From Podila epigama (Eukaryota > Mortierellomycota > Mortierellomycetes > Mortierellales > Mortierellaceae), in NCBI GenBank assembly GCA_015679605.1, contig JAAAVE010000177.1, forward strand, positions 9,727-28,014: a stretch of DNA of 18,288 bases, written 5' to 3'. Below, piece after piece: positions 1 to 14,700 of the stretch; position 1 is the first letter of the stretch, and every line of letters starts with the position of its first letter. The translations under genes were made by a program, and so were the position numbers. A model generated the notes under the pieces. It was given only the letters and a program-made list of their open reading frames with translations, did not search any database and had not been told where the DNA came from.

Positions 1-733
1 TCAAAGTGTTCAAGTCAAGGCGAGGTTGACTCTTTGGTGGGTGTCATGGCGCGTATCTTTTAATGCCACCTGTGCTTTGAACCAAGTGAACTTCTTGAAA
101 TGCTGCCTTACCTCTACGGTAAAGATACTGTCACATCCCTCGGTGGACCGCCCCAAAGTCTTGAGTGCTTGCAATGCCAGAACTCGTTCTGAGAGGTCGT
201 GTTAGGTCAAGACCGAAAAACAAGAGCGAAAATCAATTGATATTGTTAGATAGGTGTTCGTTCCACCCTCGATACATGGTGTCATCCATCAACACGCAAA
301 ACTCGTTGCATAAAGAAAAAGAACACTATTTACCTCGGCCATTCCATCCCTTTGATACGCCGCCTTCTTTCAGGTCGTTTACGAGCGCGTCGACCACGAG
401 GCGTTTGTCCGAGTAGTCGATAATGACATTTCCTGTGAACAAGTTAAAAAGTTCGATGCAGAGGTAAGAGGACGGGAATGGTTATGTTAAAGAGAGAACG
501 ATGTAACGGTTGGTTGTCATCGAGTATTTCTGACAACGGACAATGTGTGTGTGTGTGTGTGTGTGTGTGCATGTGTGCATAGCATGTGTAGCCAGCCAAT
601 GGACCACAATGAAGGGAGGGGATGCGTGATCCTTGAAAAGAACAATGTAAGAATGTGTACCATTGACAATGTTTTGAAGAATGGGAGTGACGTTTCTTGC
701 AAGGCTCCTGTCTGTGATGGTGTGGTATGCCAT
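1..733 (-). CDS. RIC8/synembryn-like protein, N-terminal part (3 exons, runs off left edge)
   Basis: Exons 733-661, 432-334 and 188-112 join in phase into 83 residues starting MAYHTITDRSLARN. The start lies in a good Kozak context (GCCATGG), and no in-frame upstream ATG was seen in the sequence I read upstream. Introns: 660-433 (donor GTACAC, somewhat weak; contains a (TG)13 repeat), 333-189 (GTAAAT...CAG), and one opening at 111 (GTAAGG) with no convincing acceptor before base 1. The last exon reads ALQALKTLGRSTEGCDSIFT, which resembles the first armadillo-type helices of RIC8 (animal pattern LQSVRILSRDRNCLDPFTS). RIC8 folds nascent G-protein alpha subunits and acts as their exchange factor in the cytosol. 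The gene structure is fairly safe; the family name rests on one exon and could be another armadillo-like helical protein. Confidence 0.5.
544..569. repeat. (TG)13 microsatellite
   Basis: Uninterrupted TG dinucleotide run on the plus strand, continuing into a looser TG-rich stretch. It lies inside intron 1 of the RIC8-like gene, so on the transcript it is a CA run. Confidence 0.95.
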
Positions 734-1030
734 GGCGATGCGTGGGGGGTTTTTTTTCCTTTTGAGCAATGGATGAGATGGAGCAACAAAGGATAGAGGT
801 AAAAGGAGGTAGGACGAAAGTGGAGATGAATGAATGAACAGGAAAAACCGTTCGGGCCAAGCCTTTTTTTTAAAAAAAATGAAATGGGTGGGTGCACAAA
901 GTTGCGTTGAGACTGATGGGGCACCCCTTATGTCAGCCGATTCTTTCTCTCTTTCTATCTTTGATTATTTTTTCTCCCCACAATAAAGCAAAAAGAAAAA
1001 AACGATAGATCGTGTCATGTCTATTGTGTC
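734..1030 (-). other. Intergenic: 3' flank of ALY/REF-like gene and 5' flank of RIC8-like gene
   Basis: Both neighbours are read on the minus strand, so this 297-bp interval must hold the end of the upstream gene and the promoter of the downstream one. It contains homopolymer runs (about 749-758 and 864-879). On the minus strand it is pyrimidine-rich near the RIC8-like start, as is common in fungal promoters. I see no TATA box and no clear minus-strand AATAAA. Confidence 0.5.
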
Positions 1031-2802
1031 CTATATGGGAGTCTCAACTTCCATCTGCTGCGAACGTATTTGCGCAAGCCGTTGCTCCTCCATATGCAAC
1101 TGAGCTAGGCGGTCTTCTTGTGCCTTGAGCATTTGCTGTGCTACCAAGAGCTGGTCCGCATACAACTCGCCCACCTGATTGATTCTATAGTCAAAAGTCA
1201 TTAGAATATATGCAAGTATGGTATGTGTCAATGGATATAGAGTAACTAAAACAATGCAGGGAAAAAAGTTCATCGAGAAGAATAAAAGTAATACTTACGA
1301 TCCTTGGACTGTCTTGCCAACCAGCTTCAATGGCTCAGCAATGGGGCTAGGCACATGAACAGGTGCATTCACCTGGATATTGTTGTGGAACACTGGTGTC
1401 TTTTTCAATGTCACCCTTAGAATTTGATCTAAGAAACCATCCCACCAAAAGGAAGAAAAAGCAAATCAGTCATGATACCTTCTGAATGGACAAAGACCAG
1501 ATGGCACGAATGCTTTGATTTTTTTTTTTTTTTAATAAGTCCATACCATTGTCTGCAGTCTTGCCATTTAGGTTCTGCACAGCTGCCACAGCTGCTGCTC
1601 TCCTTGCATATGTCACTTGAGAAAATCCATTGACGCACATGCATGACTTGATCTCTCCAAATCTGGAGCAGACAACCTGTGGGAGTATGAACGCGTTATT
1701 AACAACATACTTTGTTCAGAACATTCCAATGCATGATGAAGAAAGAGAGGGAGGAGGAGGAGAAAAACTTGAAAATGTTTGTCGGTCCTGCCAAACCTGG
1801 TGCTCCTGGCGCTTTCTTCTTCCTTGACATACCTTCACATCCTCTGCTGTCGTTCCTGGATCAAGGTTCTCAATTTCGATCGTTGCTGGCTCATTATCGA
1901 GGACGGGTTCCAGAATAGGTGCCTGGACGGACTCGTCCAAGATGGAACGCCCTGCCGGGGTTGGTGTATAATCAACATCCATGTTCGTGCTCAGGGAGGG
2001 TGTCACCTCTCTTTCCGTCTTGATCACGGGATCCAGGTTGGATGACGAGAGAGATGATCTTCTACGGCCGCCATTTCGCTGGTTATGGCTGGTATGTCGA
2101 GGAGAGACCGCTCTCTGTGAAGAATCGTTGTTTGGTCGCCTTGATCTATCTTGAGAGGGATGGCGTCTGGTTCGATTCGAGCCTCGGCCCGGTCTATAGC
2201 TGTCTGCTGGACGATACACCGATCGCCCATTTCTTCCCACTGAAGGTGCGTGTGGTGTAGGCGAGCGTTCATTCTTGACCACAGGATGGTCAGGCTTTGT
2301 GGTGGTGAGTGAATCGCCAGTGCTATTGTTGTTGGGTGACCGAACAGGGTTCTTGTTAACTGCGACCATAGTGATTGGTTTGAATTTAGGGACGTAATGT
2401 GCTGTGAAGATCTCCTTGATGGGCGCTTTCATGGCCTTGAATGATTCCGTGAATAGGGCCTTCTCCTTGCGGATGGGTCTCTGTTGCGTGAATGAGTCGG
2501 GTTGATGACGCGAAGATGCATTGGTTCCGCAAAGAGATTGAAAAAAAAGACGAAAAACGCTGATCAGCTCCAAAAGAACAGCAAAGAAGAAAACGGACAG
2601 AAAGTCAAAAGAAAGCGACCTCGAGGCGCCGTACAGTATAGGGCAGTCTTGACTTTGTGTCTTTCTGGATTGTCCTGGTCCTTTTGTTAGTGGGCACTTG
2701 TTTTGCACGAACACTTCTGTTGGATGCCTGCTTCCTGCTACTGACTGCCTCCTCCTTCTGGATCTTGATGATTTCATCGAGACTCTTGTCGATCCTTTCC
2801 AT
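1031..2802 (-). CDS. ALY/REF (THO4)-like mRNA export adaptor with RRM, 409 aa
   Basis: Exons 2802-2635, 2480-1833, 1676-1547, 1428-1299 and 1184-1031 join in phase (409 aa plus stop). Residues 1-18 (MERIDKSLDEIIKIQKEE) match the UAP56-binding motif of ALY/REF adaptors. Residues 57 to about 250 are a basic, Ser/Arg/Asn-rich linker typical of RNA binding. An RRM spans about 255-326: RNP2-like IEIENL, degenerate RNP1-like GFSQVTYA, then helix AAAVAAVQNLNGK, as in ALY-type RRMs. The C-terminus (about 359-409) is Gln/Glu-rich and probably helical. The family couples mRNPs to the UAP56 helicase and the export receptor in the nucleus. The protein is longer than usual (about 220-260 aa). The exon 1 donor (GTACGG at 2634) is the least certain junction. 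The start is the first ATG (2802), not the upstream TTG. Confidence 0.8.
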
Positions 2803-3696
2803 GCTGGTCAAATTTTATTCCGTATCTGTGTTGCTGCTGCAATGCCGCCTGCTTCTCTGAATTGCGAAATGTGTATGTGCTGAGTGCAAGAATGAGAGAG
2901 TGAATATTGTGAATAGGTGGTAGTGAATGACAATGGTGGAAGACAATATGAGGACAAACAGACGCAGACTCCGACTCAGTCCAAATATGCAGCAGCCGCG
3001 AATTTCTTTCCTCCCTCCCTTTTTTCAAAGCTTGGACACACATGCACTGGGCGCGCACAAACGCGACGCGTGCACACACACACACACACACATACACACG
3101 ACACACGACACGCACACATGCATGTCCCATTTGAATACACCACTAGGCTATCCTTTTTGTGCATCCACCTGCAACATGACCGCCTCTTTTGTCCCAACTA
3201 CAGTCTCTTGATGGCTCGAGTAGTTCCTTTCCCAAATGATGGCGGACCATTGCGTGTCATACATGCAACGATATCTTTCTTGCCTTTTTGTTGAAGGAAA
3301 CACGCACTCTGGTTATGCGCGTGTGCGTGTGTACATGTGCGTGCTCATTTCGTTCGCAGGGTGGGAGATGTTTGTGAGTGTATGATTATAATTGTTTATG
3401 TACAGATAGTTAACCCGGAAAAAAAAATGAAAGGAACACAGGCGCCTTTACCTTGTACGTTAGAAGGTGCACTAAAACTAAAACTATTATGACATTTTGT
3501 CTTTTATTGCTGCATAGGTCTCTCCACCAAGGATTGAGCGCGAAAGCTGTTCTTGAAGCCCAATGCATAAAAACGCAAGGAAATAATAAATTTTTGCTGG
3601 AAATAACATTGGGAGCACAGCATAAAACACCAAACACTTGAACGAGCCAAAGAGTGAATTGCCATCACAGGATTTCATTTCACCTTTGGACATTAA
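2803..3696. promoter_or_regulatory. Divergent intergenic/promoter region between ALY/REF-like and PWWP genes
   Basis: This 894-bp gap separates two head-to-head genes. It holds a (CA)10 run with flanking CA-rich sequence (3039-3123), a TG/CG-alternating stretch (about 3316-3345), an ACGCGT hexamer (3066-3071), which is the MluI cell-cycle box core, and an AT-rich 3' half (3360-3696). No exon with both splice signals and sustained coding character was found. Promoter function is inferred from position only. Confidence 0.5.
3073..3092. repeat. (CA)10 microsatellite within CA-rich tract
   Basis: Ten perfect CA units followed by imperfect TACACACG/ACACACGACACG units up to about 3120. The repeat sits in the divergent promoter gap, preceded directly by an ACGCGTG element. 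Confidence 0.95.
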
Positions 3697-5898
3697 ATGA
3701 ATATGATGAACACCAGAGCATCCGCCAGAAGACCGAAAGAATCCTCACGTTCTTCAGGCACAGACTTGTGCACAACAAATATGGATGTCGATTCAGAGGC
3801 CATGCCATCTTGTGACGACATCAAGGACGTGCCCATGGATTCTGACCTCAAGACTGACACAGACACTGACGCCAAAGCGAGCAATACCAGCACTAGCGCC
3901 ACCACCACCACTACCAGGACCAAGGCTGGAAAGCGCGCAGTTGCAAAGACGAAAGCTATATCAAATCGCAACCGAGCAAAGCCTTTTTCACGGATACAAA
4001 TCTCACACGCGGCATCGTTGCCACAGATCGTTTGGGTATTTGACGAAAAATACCGATGGTGGCCAGGCAAGGTATGGTAAAGCATCCACGCATGTTCTCT
4101 CTTAACGGAGTCACTAATTTCTGAGTGAAGCGCGAGCTAAACGTTGGATTGTCACCCTACGGATGGATCTGTTGATCTGTTGACTTGATAGATCGTAGTC
4201 TACCCACCTAAAGGAAACATTGCCAAAGTCAGCCGGTTTGGAAACATCAAGCCAAAGTACGTACGCCTTTCTGGTTTCTTCATCATTTCCCTTTCGTTCA
4301 CTGGCTCCAGATTCTCCTTTTGCCGCAAGTTAGAAAAAAGAATGGATAACACTAACAAACGACTAATCTTCAGGTCAATATCCGTGGATTGTTCTGAAGA
4401 CAACATCTTGCCGTTCTGGCACGCGTCCAAGACTAGCCATCAGGAACAAGGGAAACAGTCTCAATTCGCCAAGGTTTTTGAGGAAGCATATCGGGCGGCG
4501 TACGATGCACAACTCAAGGATGACGATGGACTGCCGGACGACATCTTGACTCTCATCTCTTCAGCCCCACCCATGCCCGCGCCATCAGCGAACTCTACTT
4601 CAGCCAACTCCAAGTCAACTAGCTCTATGTCTGCCATCTCTACATCCGCCAAACTGCAACATTCACACGGCTCAATACCACTACCAGACCGCCGGCCCAT
4701 AGCCCCTGATAAACTGTGAGTTCAACTTAATGCCTTGCTCGATCAATTGCTTTTTACGTCTGTGCTCAACGGTATCGGCTGTGCGATATATGCGCCTCTA
4801 ACATCACTCGTTGTTTATGAATCATTCTGTTACGTCTAGGCCCAAGACGAGCTCAACCTTCTTCCCAGATTCAAGGTATGAGGCGGACGATTTTGTTTCC
4901 AATTGATCGAGCTGGCATTGTGGCCATTTGACTTTTTTTGGAGCCATACTAACATCGACGCCCTGATTTTGACCCTGTAGCTTGTCCATACCAGGAGAAC
5001 TAGTACTCGCTCAGATGGAGAAGCTCTATTACCCAGGAAAGATAACCACGTTCAACAACAAAACAAACAAGTACAAGGTATGTTGGCGTCAATCTCATTG
5101 CGATAGCTGGTTAACGATTAGGCATCCAAATATGTCACCGTTTTCTTACCGTTCTTTCCCTTTAGATCCTGTTTGCTACGGGCAACGAGCAGTCGGTTGA
5201 GCGCAAAAAGTTTTATACACGCTATGAGAAAGGCTTTTTGACGTGTGTGGTATCGTGTGCATTATTTGTTTGACAGGAAATGGTTAAATCACGGACGATA
5301 TATGTTGCTTCCTCCCTCTTTCTAACATTCTGATTACATTGTGTGTGTTGATGAATAGCTAGGTGAATTGGAACAACCAAAGTTGGATCCCAACTATGAG
5401 AACAAAGAATTGAAATCGTTATTGTCCAACGTATTCACGAGTCTTCATGCCATCGTCGCCGGTGCACACGACGAAGCAGGGCGCGTTAAATTATTCAAGG
5501 AAGGAGGCAAGGCACGACGAACGCTTGCGCAAAGAGTTAGCCCTGGAAGATTCAATCGTCAAGAGTATACATTCATTAACCACTTGATACAGGATGAGTT
5601 CATCCCTTCCTTGAAGACCTCTGCCTCCAGGACAACGACAAAGCCAGGAGAACGAGATGAACCATTAGCAAAGAGGGGTGCTGTCACCGAGCTTTATTCT
5701 GACCAGATGCGGCTACGTTTTGTCACAGATGTGCTTCTACCCGAGGCCATCACGAGGTTGACCATGGCCATAGAAAGTGTCCCCTATGCCGAAGCTGATG
5801 AGAAGGTGCAACGTTCTGAAAACAACAGCTATTGTTGGATCGATGACATTCTGGCGGCGAGGGAGTCTTTTCTCGAAGGCACCTCCTTGAATTTTTAA
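3697..5898 (+). CDS. PWWP domain protein with Tudor-like module, 512 aa
   Basis: Exons 3697-4071, 4192-4256, 4374-4715, 4840-4875, 4981-5077, 5166-5249 and 5359-5898 keep phase throughout. Residues 1-105 are disordered, Ser/Thr/Asp/Lys-rich with a Thr run, as expected of a nuclear tail. A PWWP domain begins near 110 (IVWVFDEKYRWWPGK; PWWP variant RWWP at 120-123), continues with YPPKGNIAKVSRFGNIKP and ends near 200. A Ser/Pro/Ala-rich linker follows. Residues about 276-333 (GELVLAQMEKLYYPGKI ... YTRYEKGF) look like a second Royal-family, Tudor-like beta barrel. Residues 334-512 are a helical domain I do not recognise. PWWP domains bind methylated histone H3 and DNA, so a chromatin reader role is likely. 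ATG17 starts 132 bp downstream on the same strand. Confidence 0.85.
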
Positions 5899-6030
5899 TT
5901 TTTCATTTTTTTTTTTACACCTTTTTCTCAACCTTCTCTTGAGGACAGCCCAAACCAGCACAACATTCCCCCTTCGAACCAAACCTCGCATCCATTCCGC
6001 AACATAATCACTTCTTAATTTGCAACAAAA
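5899..6030 (+). promoter_or_regulatory. Short spacer: 3' end of PWWP gene and ATG17 promoter
   Basis: A 132-bp gap with a T-rich tract straight after the stop (5899-5925) and CT/CA-rich sequence up to the ATG17 start. No TATA element is visible. The space must serve as both terminator and promoter. Confidence 0.45.
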
Positions 6031-8261
6031 ATGGATGACACAGTTCGAGCCTTCTTGGTTGAGTTAATGACTCAGTCTAAAAAAGGTCTCTCATTCGCGG
6101 AACAATTGTGTAGTCAGGCGCGTGAGGAACTGGATGCTTGTCAAGGACATTCAGACGAAATTGAAAAGATTTACTCCAAGCTCTGCTTTCTCTCACATCA
6201 AATAAAGATTCAGATTACGGTACTCTTTTCATTCCATTTCACTCATCCAAACAGTACACATTCGCATGCTCTGAGCTTTGCCACGAAAACGGAGGAAGAC
6301 ACCAAAGAACCAACACTAAAGGGCCATATTAAATCATATATATCAAATAGACGGTCGAGTCTTTTATTCGGATAGCAAGGTCAAGGCTGAGCGAGTTCTC
6401 AACAGCCTCCAAGGTAAGACACATCTTTCCGTTGGTAGAACAGGATAGGTAGTTTTTTTTCGGCATGAAGCATTTTTTTTCCATCGATGTTAGGTAGTTG
6501 ACGAAACCTCTTGCCCAACTCCCTTCTCCACATGTTGTAGGATCTCCATCGAGACTTGACAAGTGTCTCTCAACGCATGGAATATGCCCTACGTGCTTTA
6601 AAAAATCAAAAAGTTGATCCTAATATTCAGCAAGTAGCACAGAGTGATGGTCAGGTCCCAGGGTCTCCATCCGACAACAATCTAGCTCGCGCTGTTGTCC
6701 TCTATGATTTCTTGGACCAGGACAGCCTTGACCGTCTCCGGCAGGAGTCTGGCGAACGGACACATCGAATCCAGGCAACAACGTTGCGCCTCCAAGCCAT
6801 CGTCGACATGTTGACGGAGCAGCGTACAGAGTTTAAACAGTACTTGGCCAACGCTATTACTTTAGACGACTCGGCCCTAACATTTGTGCGGGAAAAAATG
6901 CAACTACAAGAACATCAGACAACGACCATGGCGGAATCTCTCATGTCTCTGGCGAATCACTATGATCAAGTCGCTCAAGTACTCGCGTAAGAAGCGCCAT
7001 TTTGATTTTCTTTGTTCATGGTAGGAGTGGTTTTCGATTGCACTCTCGAGAAACATAACAGGTTTTCCACGTTTTATTGTAGAGCCGATATTCAGCCAAC
7101 GGAAGAAGAGCTTGAGGGTATGAGCGCAAAATTATAACGCAGCTTATGCTAGTGGTCTCTACAAGTGATATGGAGTACTGTCTAACATGGAGTCAACTTT
7201 ATTCTTCTTCTGTTAACATAGTACTGGAGAGTGACACTAACGAGGTCTCTGTCATCATTGAAGAGCTCCAAGAGTCACTAGCTCTTGTCAAAGCAACAAC
7301 GTGAGTTTGACCTAGGCGGCATATTTACATTTCTACAAAGCCTTTTTCTCGCCTCTCGCTGAAATACTGCCCTCCCTCTGCTAAAACTCTCACGGGGACA
7401 CTCTTTTCTTTCTCATTAGTGAAGAGATAGGTGTACGTGAACACTTGTATGCAACAGCATACCATGAGGCTATAGCTCTATTTGGGAAAATTGACCAGCT
7501 GGAACCACAGTTGGCCGAGTTGGTCAGCGTCATTCGTGCTGCAGAGGGTCTAGGCAGAGACTTTGACGCGACAGAGAAACTTATCGGCGAGATTAATAGC
7601 CTAGCCATCTGGTAACCACCACCGACCTCGACTGAATCTCAAAAGCTCAGCTGCTGTGATGCTGGAATGCTCTCATTGACAAATGTGTGTTTTTTTTTAT
7701 CTTATTTGGGAACTCATTAATGACGATACATGGATAGGTACGAGGAATTCTACAACTCTTATGAAGCACTCACTGCTGAGATTCTACGGCGGCATCAGGT
7801 TCACCAGGCTCAACAGCGCCTCGTCCATGATTTCTTGGACAAGATGGAGTCTTCTTACACAGGTATACATGAAAATGCAAGTTGTGGCTCGATAAATCTA
7901 TTGTTCGTCATACCATTATACCTGTCCTCATTCCAAATGTACTCACTTCATCTCTCTACAGAGGAAATGCGTCGGCGTGCCATGTTTTCAGAGCGACATG
8001 GCAAGTTTCTCCCTGTCGATGTGTGTCCCTCCTTTGCGGTACGTATTTCAGTGTTGGTCAACAGATTAAGAAGAATGATGGTTGGACATACGTACACTGG
8101 CTCATATAAAACACATAATGCTTGTTTCTCCATAGGACCCTCCTATCCAGTACGAAGTGCAGACCCACGGAGAATGGCGCTTGCCAATGCCCTCACGCGC
8201 TACTTTACAGCTCGTAGAAGGCCACCAAAAAGTCGCGACTGAAAAACAGTGGCAACGGTGA
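6031..8261 (+). CDS. ATG17: Autophagy scaffold protein Atg17, 443 aa
   Basis: Nine exons keep phase: 6031-6219, 6351-6413, 6541-6986, 7083-7117, 7222-7300, 7420-7611, 7738-7862, 7962-8038, 8136-8261. The product is almost wholly alpha-helical and predicted coiled coil. Atg17-family landmarks are VLYDFLDQDSLDRLRQES (about 140-157), WYEEFYNSYEALTAEILRR, and near the C-terminus SERHGKFLPVDVCPSFADPP, matching the family's F-x-x-x-x-G-x-(F/Y)-L-P-x-D block. Length (443) is close to yeast Atg17 (417). Atg17 dimerises into an S-shaped scaffold that gathers Atg13, Atg29-Atg31 and Atg1 kinase at the phagophore assembly site. The least certain junction is exon 1/exon 2 (ACG at both edges). SMC3 follows 142 bp downstream. 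Confidence 0.9.
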
Positions 8262-8403
8262 CTGTTGTTTGGGACAACGCGCCTTAATATATATTTTTTG
8301 CCACCACTATTTTTTCTTTTCTCTTTTTCCTGATGCTCTTTGTCTCTCCCATCATCGTCTCGACCACCTTTTCTTTTCATTTGGAGGATTCGAAAGTGGA
8401 AGA
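8262..8403 (+). promoter_or_regulatory. Short ATG17-SMC3 spacer with ACGCG core
   Basis: A 142-bp gap: an AT-rich patch (TTAATATATATTTTT, 8284-8298) suited to 3'-end formation, then a long pyrimidine-rich tract up to the SMC3 start. An ACGCG core (8277-8281) just after the ATG17 stop matches the core of MluI cell-cycle boxes, which drive G1/S genes in yeasts. Function is inferred. Confidence 0.4.
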
Positions 8404-13634
<5,231 letters not shown>

Positions 13635-14077
13635 ATAGGCTGTTAATTCTTAAAAACACAGATTATCATGCAGGAGTATATCTTGTGAAAACATGCATGT
13701 GTATGTCTTGTGAAAACATGAATGTGTATTGTGTGCAACTTGGTCTATCGTGAAGTTGTAGAATTAAAACATGGTGACTACATTGCTGCTTGTATCCAAA
13801 TGGATGTCACGCAGTCCGTGGGTCGAGTGTTGTCTCTGCACATGCTTCCTTGCGCTCCTGGGACAACTTGCCATCTATTTGAACTGGCGAGACTTTGTAA
13901 AAATGAATAGAAAGAATTAGCTTGGTTGTTTGGTTGTTACATTCGTTTTTGAAGCAGAGAAATATTTAAAGACAACCCGTTTGGCTAAACTCTGAGAATT
14001 GAGTTAGGCTAATAATCATGTCACAAACGTTCTTTGATGCAAAGATGTTATTGGGACTATCCAAAGATATGCTCAGC
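13635..14077. other. SMC3 3' flank, no clear gene
   Basis: Contains a two-unit 25-bp tandem repeat (13681-13730) and a 62-codon plus-strand open frame (13722-13910) that I cannot assign. The rest is AT-rich and probably includes the SMC3 3' UTR. No convincing splice-linked exons were seen. Confidence 0.4.
13681..13730. repeat. 25-bp direct tandem repeat, two units
   Basis: Units 13681-13705 and 13706-13730 both begin TCTTGTGAAAACATG and differ at only two positions (C/A in the middle, G/T at the end). The repeat lies just downstream of the SMC3 stop. Confidence 0.9.
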
Positions 14078-14700
14078 TCAAGGACGCTCTGCTCGAGCAT
14101 CAGTGAGATTCCAGGATGCCAAGGCATGCTGCTTCTCAAAAGCCTCTAGCATAGCGAGGGTCTGAGAAGTGTCAGATGCGACTAGATACATGCCATTCCA
14201 ATGAAGAATCACTGTCCGGGCAAAATCCATCACTCCTGACGCGCGTGAAATGGAAACACAGCCTTTCAACTTTTGAATGACAGGAATAGAAATAACCCCG
14301 TTCATTAATGGAAGCCAAAGAAACTAAAGATTGTGGAAAACCACGCAGAACACGCTGAGGGATAAAATGAAAAGGAAATATGGGGGGGAGCGATAATGGA
14401 GAGTAAGCAAAGTGCATGGATGGAAAGTTTTCATGGATGAGGAATACGTTCACAGTTACTTTTATACATCATACTCATCGACATTACCTGCTCCTGGTAC
14501 TTCATTGCTGTTTTATAAGCCTAGCAGCGATTCAAAGTAGTCAGAGTCCACCATCAACAAAAAAAAAAAAGGAAAATCTCAACTCTGACGAAGTCTGCTC
14601 GACCGTGCCAGATACCCGGATGCTTTGTCGGTCATGCCACCAAGAATCCCTCGCTAAAACGGGACTCTTTGTGGTGTTGGATGACAACGAGATGTAACTC
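14078..14700 (-). pseudogene. Fragment of a decayed multi-exon gene (copy A)
   Basis: The minus-strand frame 14305-14078 reads as a plausible C-terminal exon: it contains VIQKLKGCVSISRASGVMDF, GMYLVASDTSQTLAMLEAF and ends ...TDARAERP-stop. Upstream on the same strand, 14557-14490 encodes LMVDSDYFESLLGL and then hits a TAA stop. That block is closely similar to 16551-16481 in copy B, where it stays open. A GTAATG donor-like site follows at about 14488. No continuous gene can be built from these pieces, so I call it a relic. The domain style recalls expanded, poorly characterised families in Mucoromycota genomes. That comparison is from memory and weak. Confidence 0.35.
14521..14557. repeat. 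Dispersed repeat block, copy A (pairs with 16515-16551)
   Basis: A 37-bp block beginning CTAGCAGCGATTCAAAG and ending GTCCACCATCAA matches 16515-16551 at 34 of 37 positions in the same orientation. Similarity extends more weakly through 14489-14520. Confidence 0.85.

Noticed and set aside
444-924. Long minus-strand open frames crossing the TG repeat
   Set aside because: The repeat keeps all frames open (His-Thr or Cys-Val runs). The splice signals and phase support the short RIC8-like exons instead.
982-987. AATAAA as a polyadenylation signal
   Set aside because: It is on the plus strand, while both flanking genes are transcribed from the minus strand.
1716-2777. A single 353-aa unspliced minus-strand protein
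   Set aside because: Its middle hydrophobic part reads through the first intron of the ALY/REF-like gene, and its tail reads into the intron after GATGTGAAG|GTATGT. Spliced exons give the RRM instead.
14416-14697. Plus-strand 93-codon frame
   Set aside because: Contains a poly-A run translated as Lys, overlaps the relic exon on the opposite strand and has no recognisable domain.
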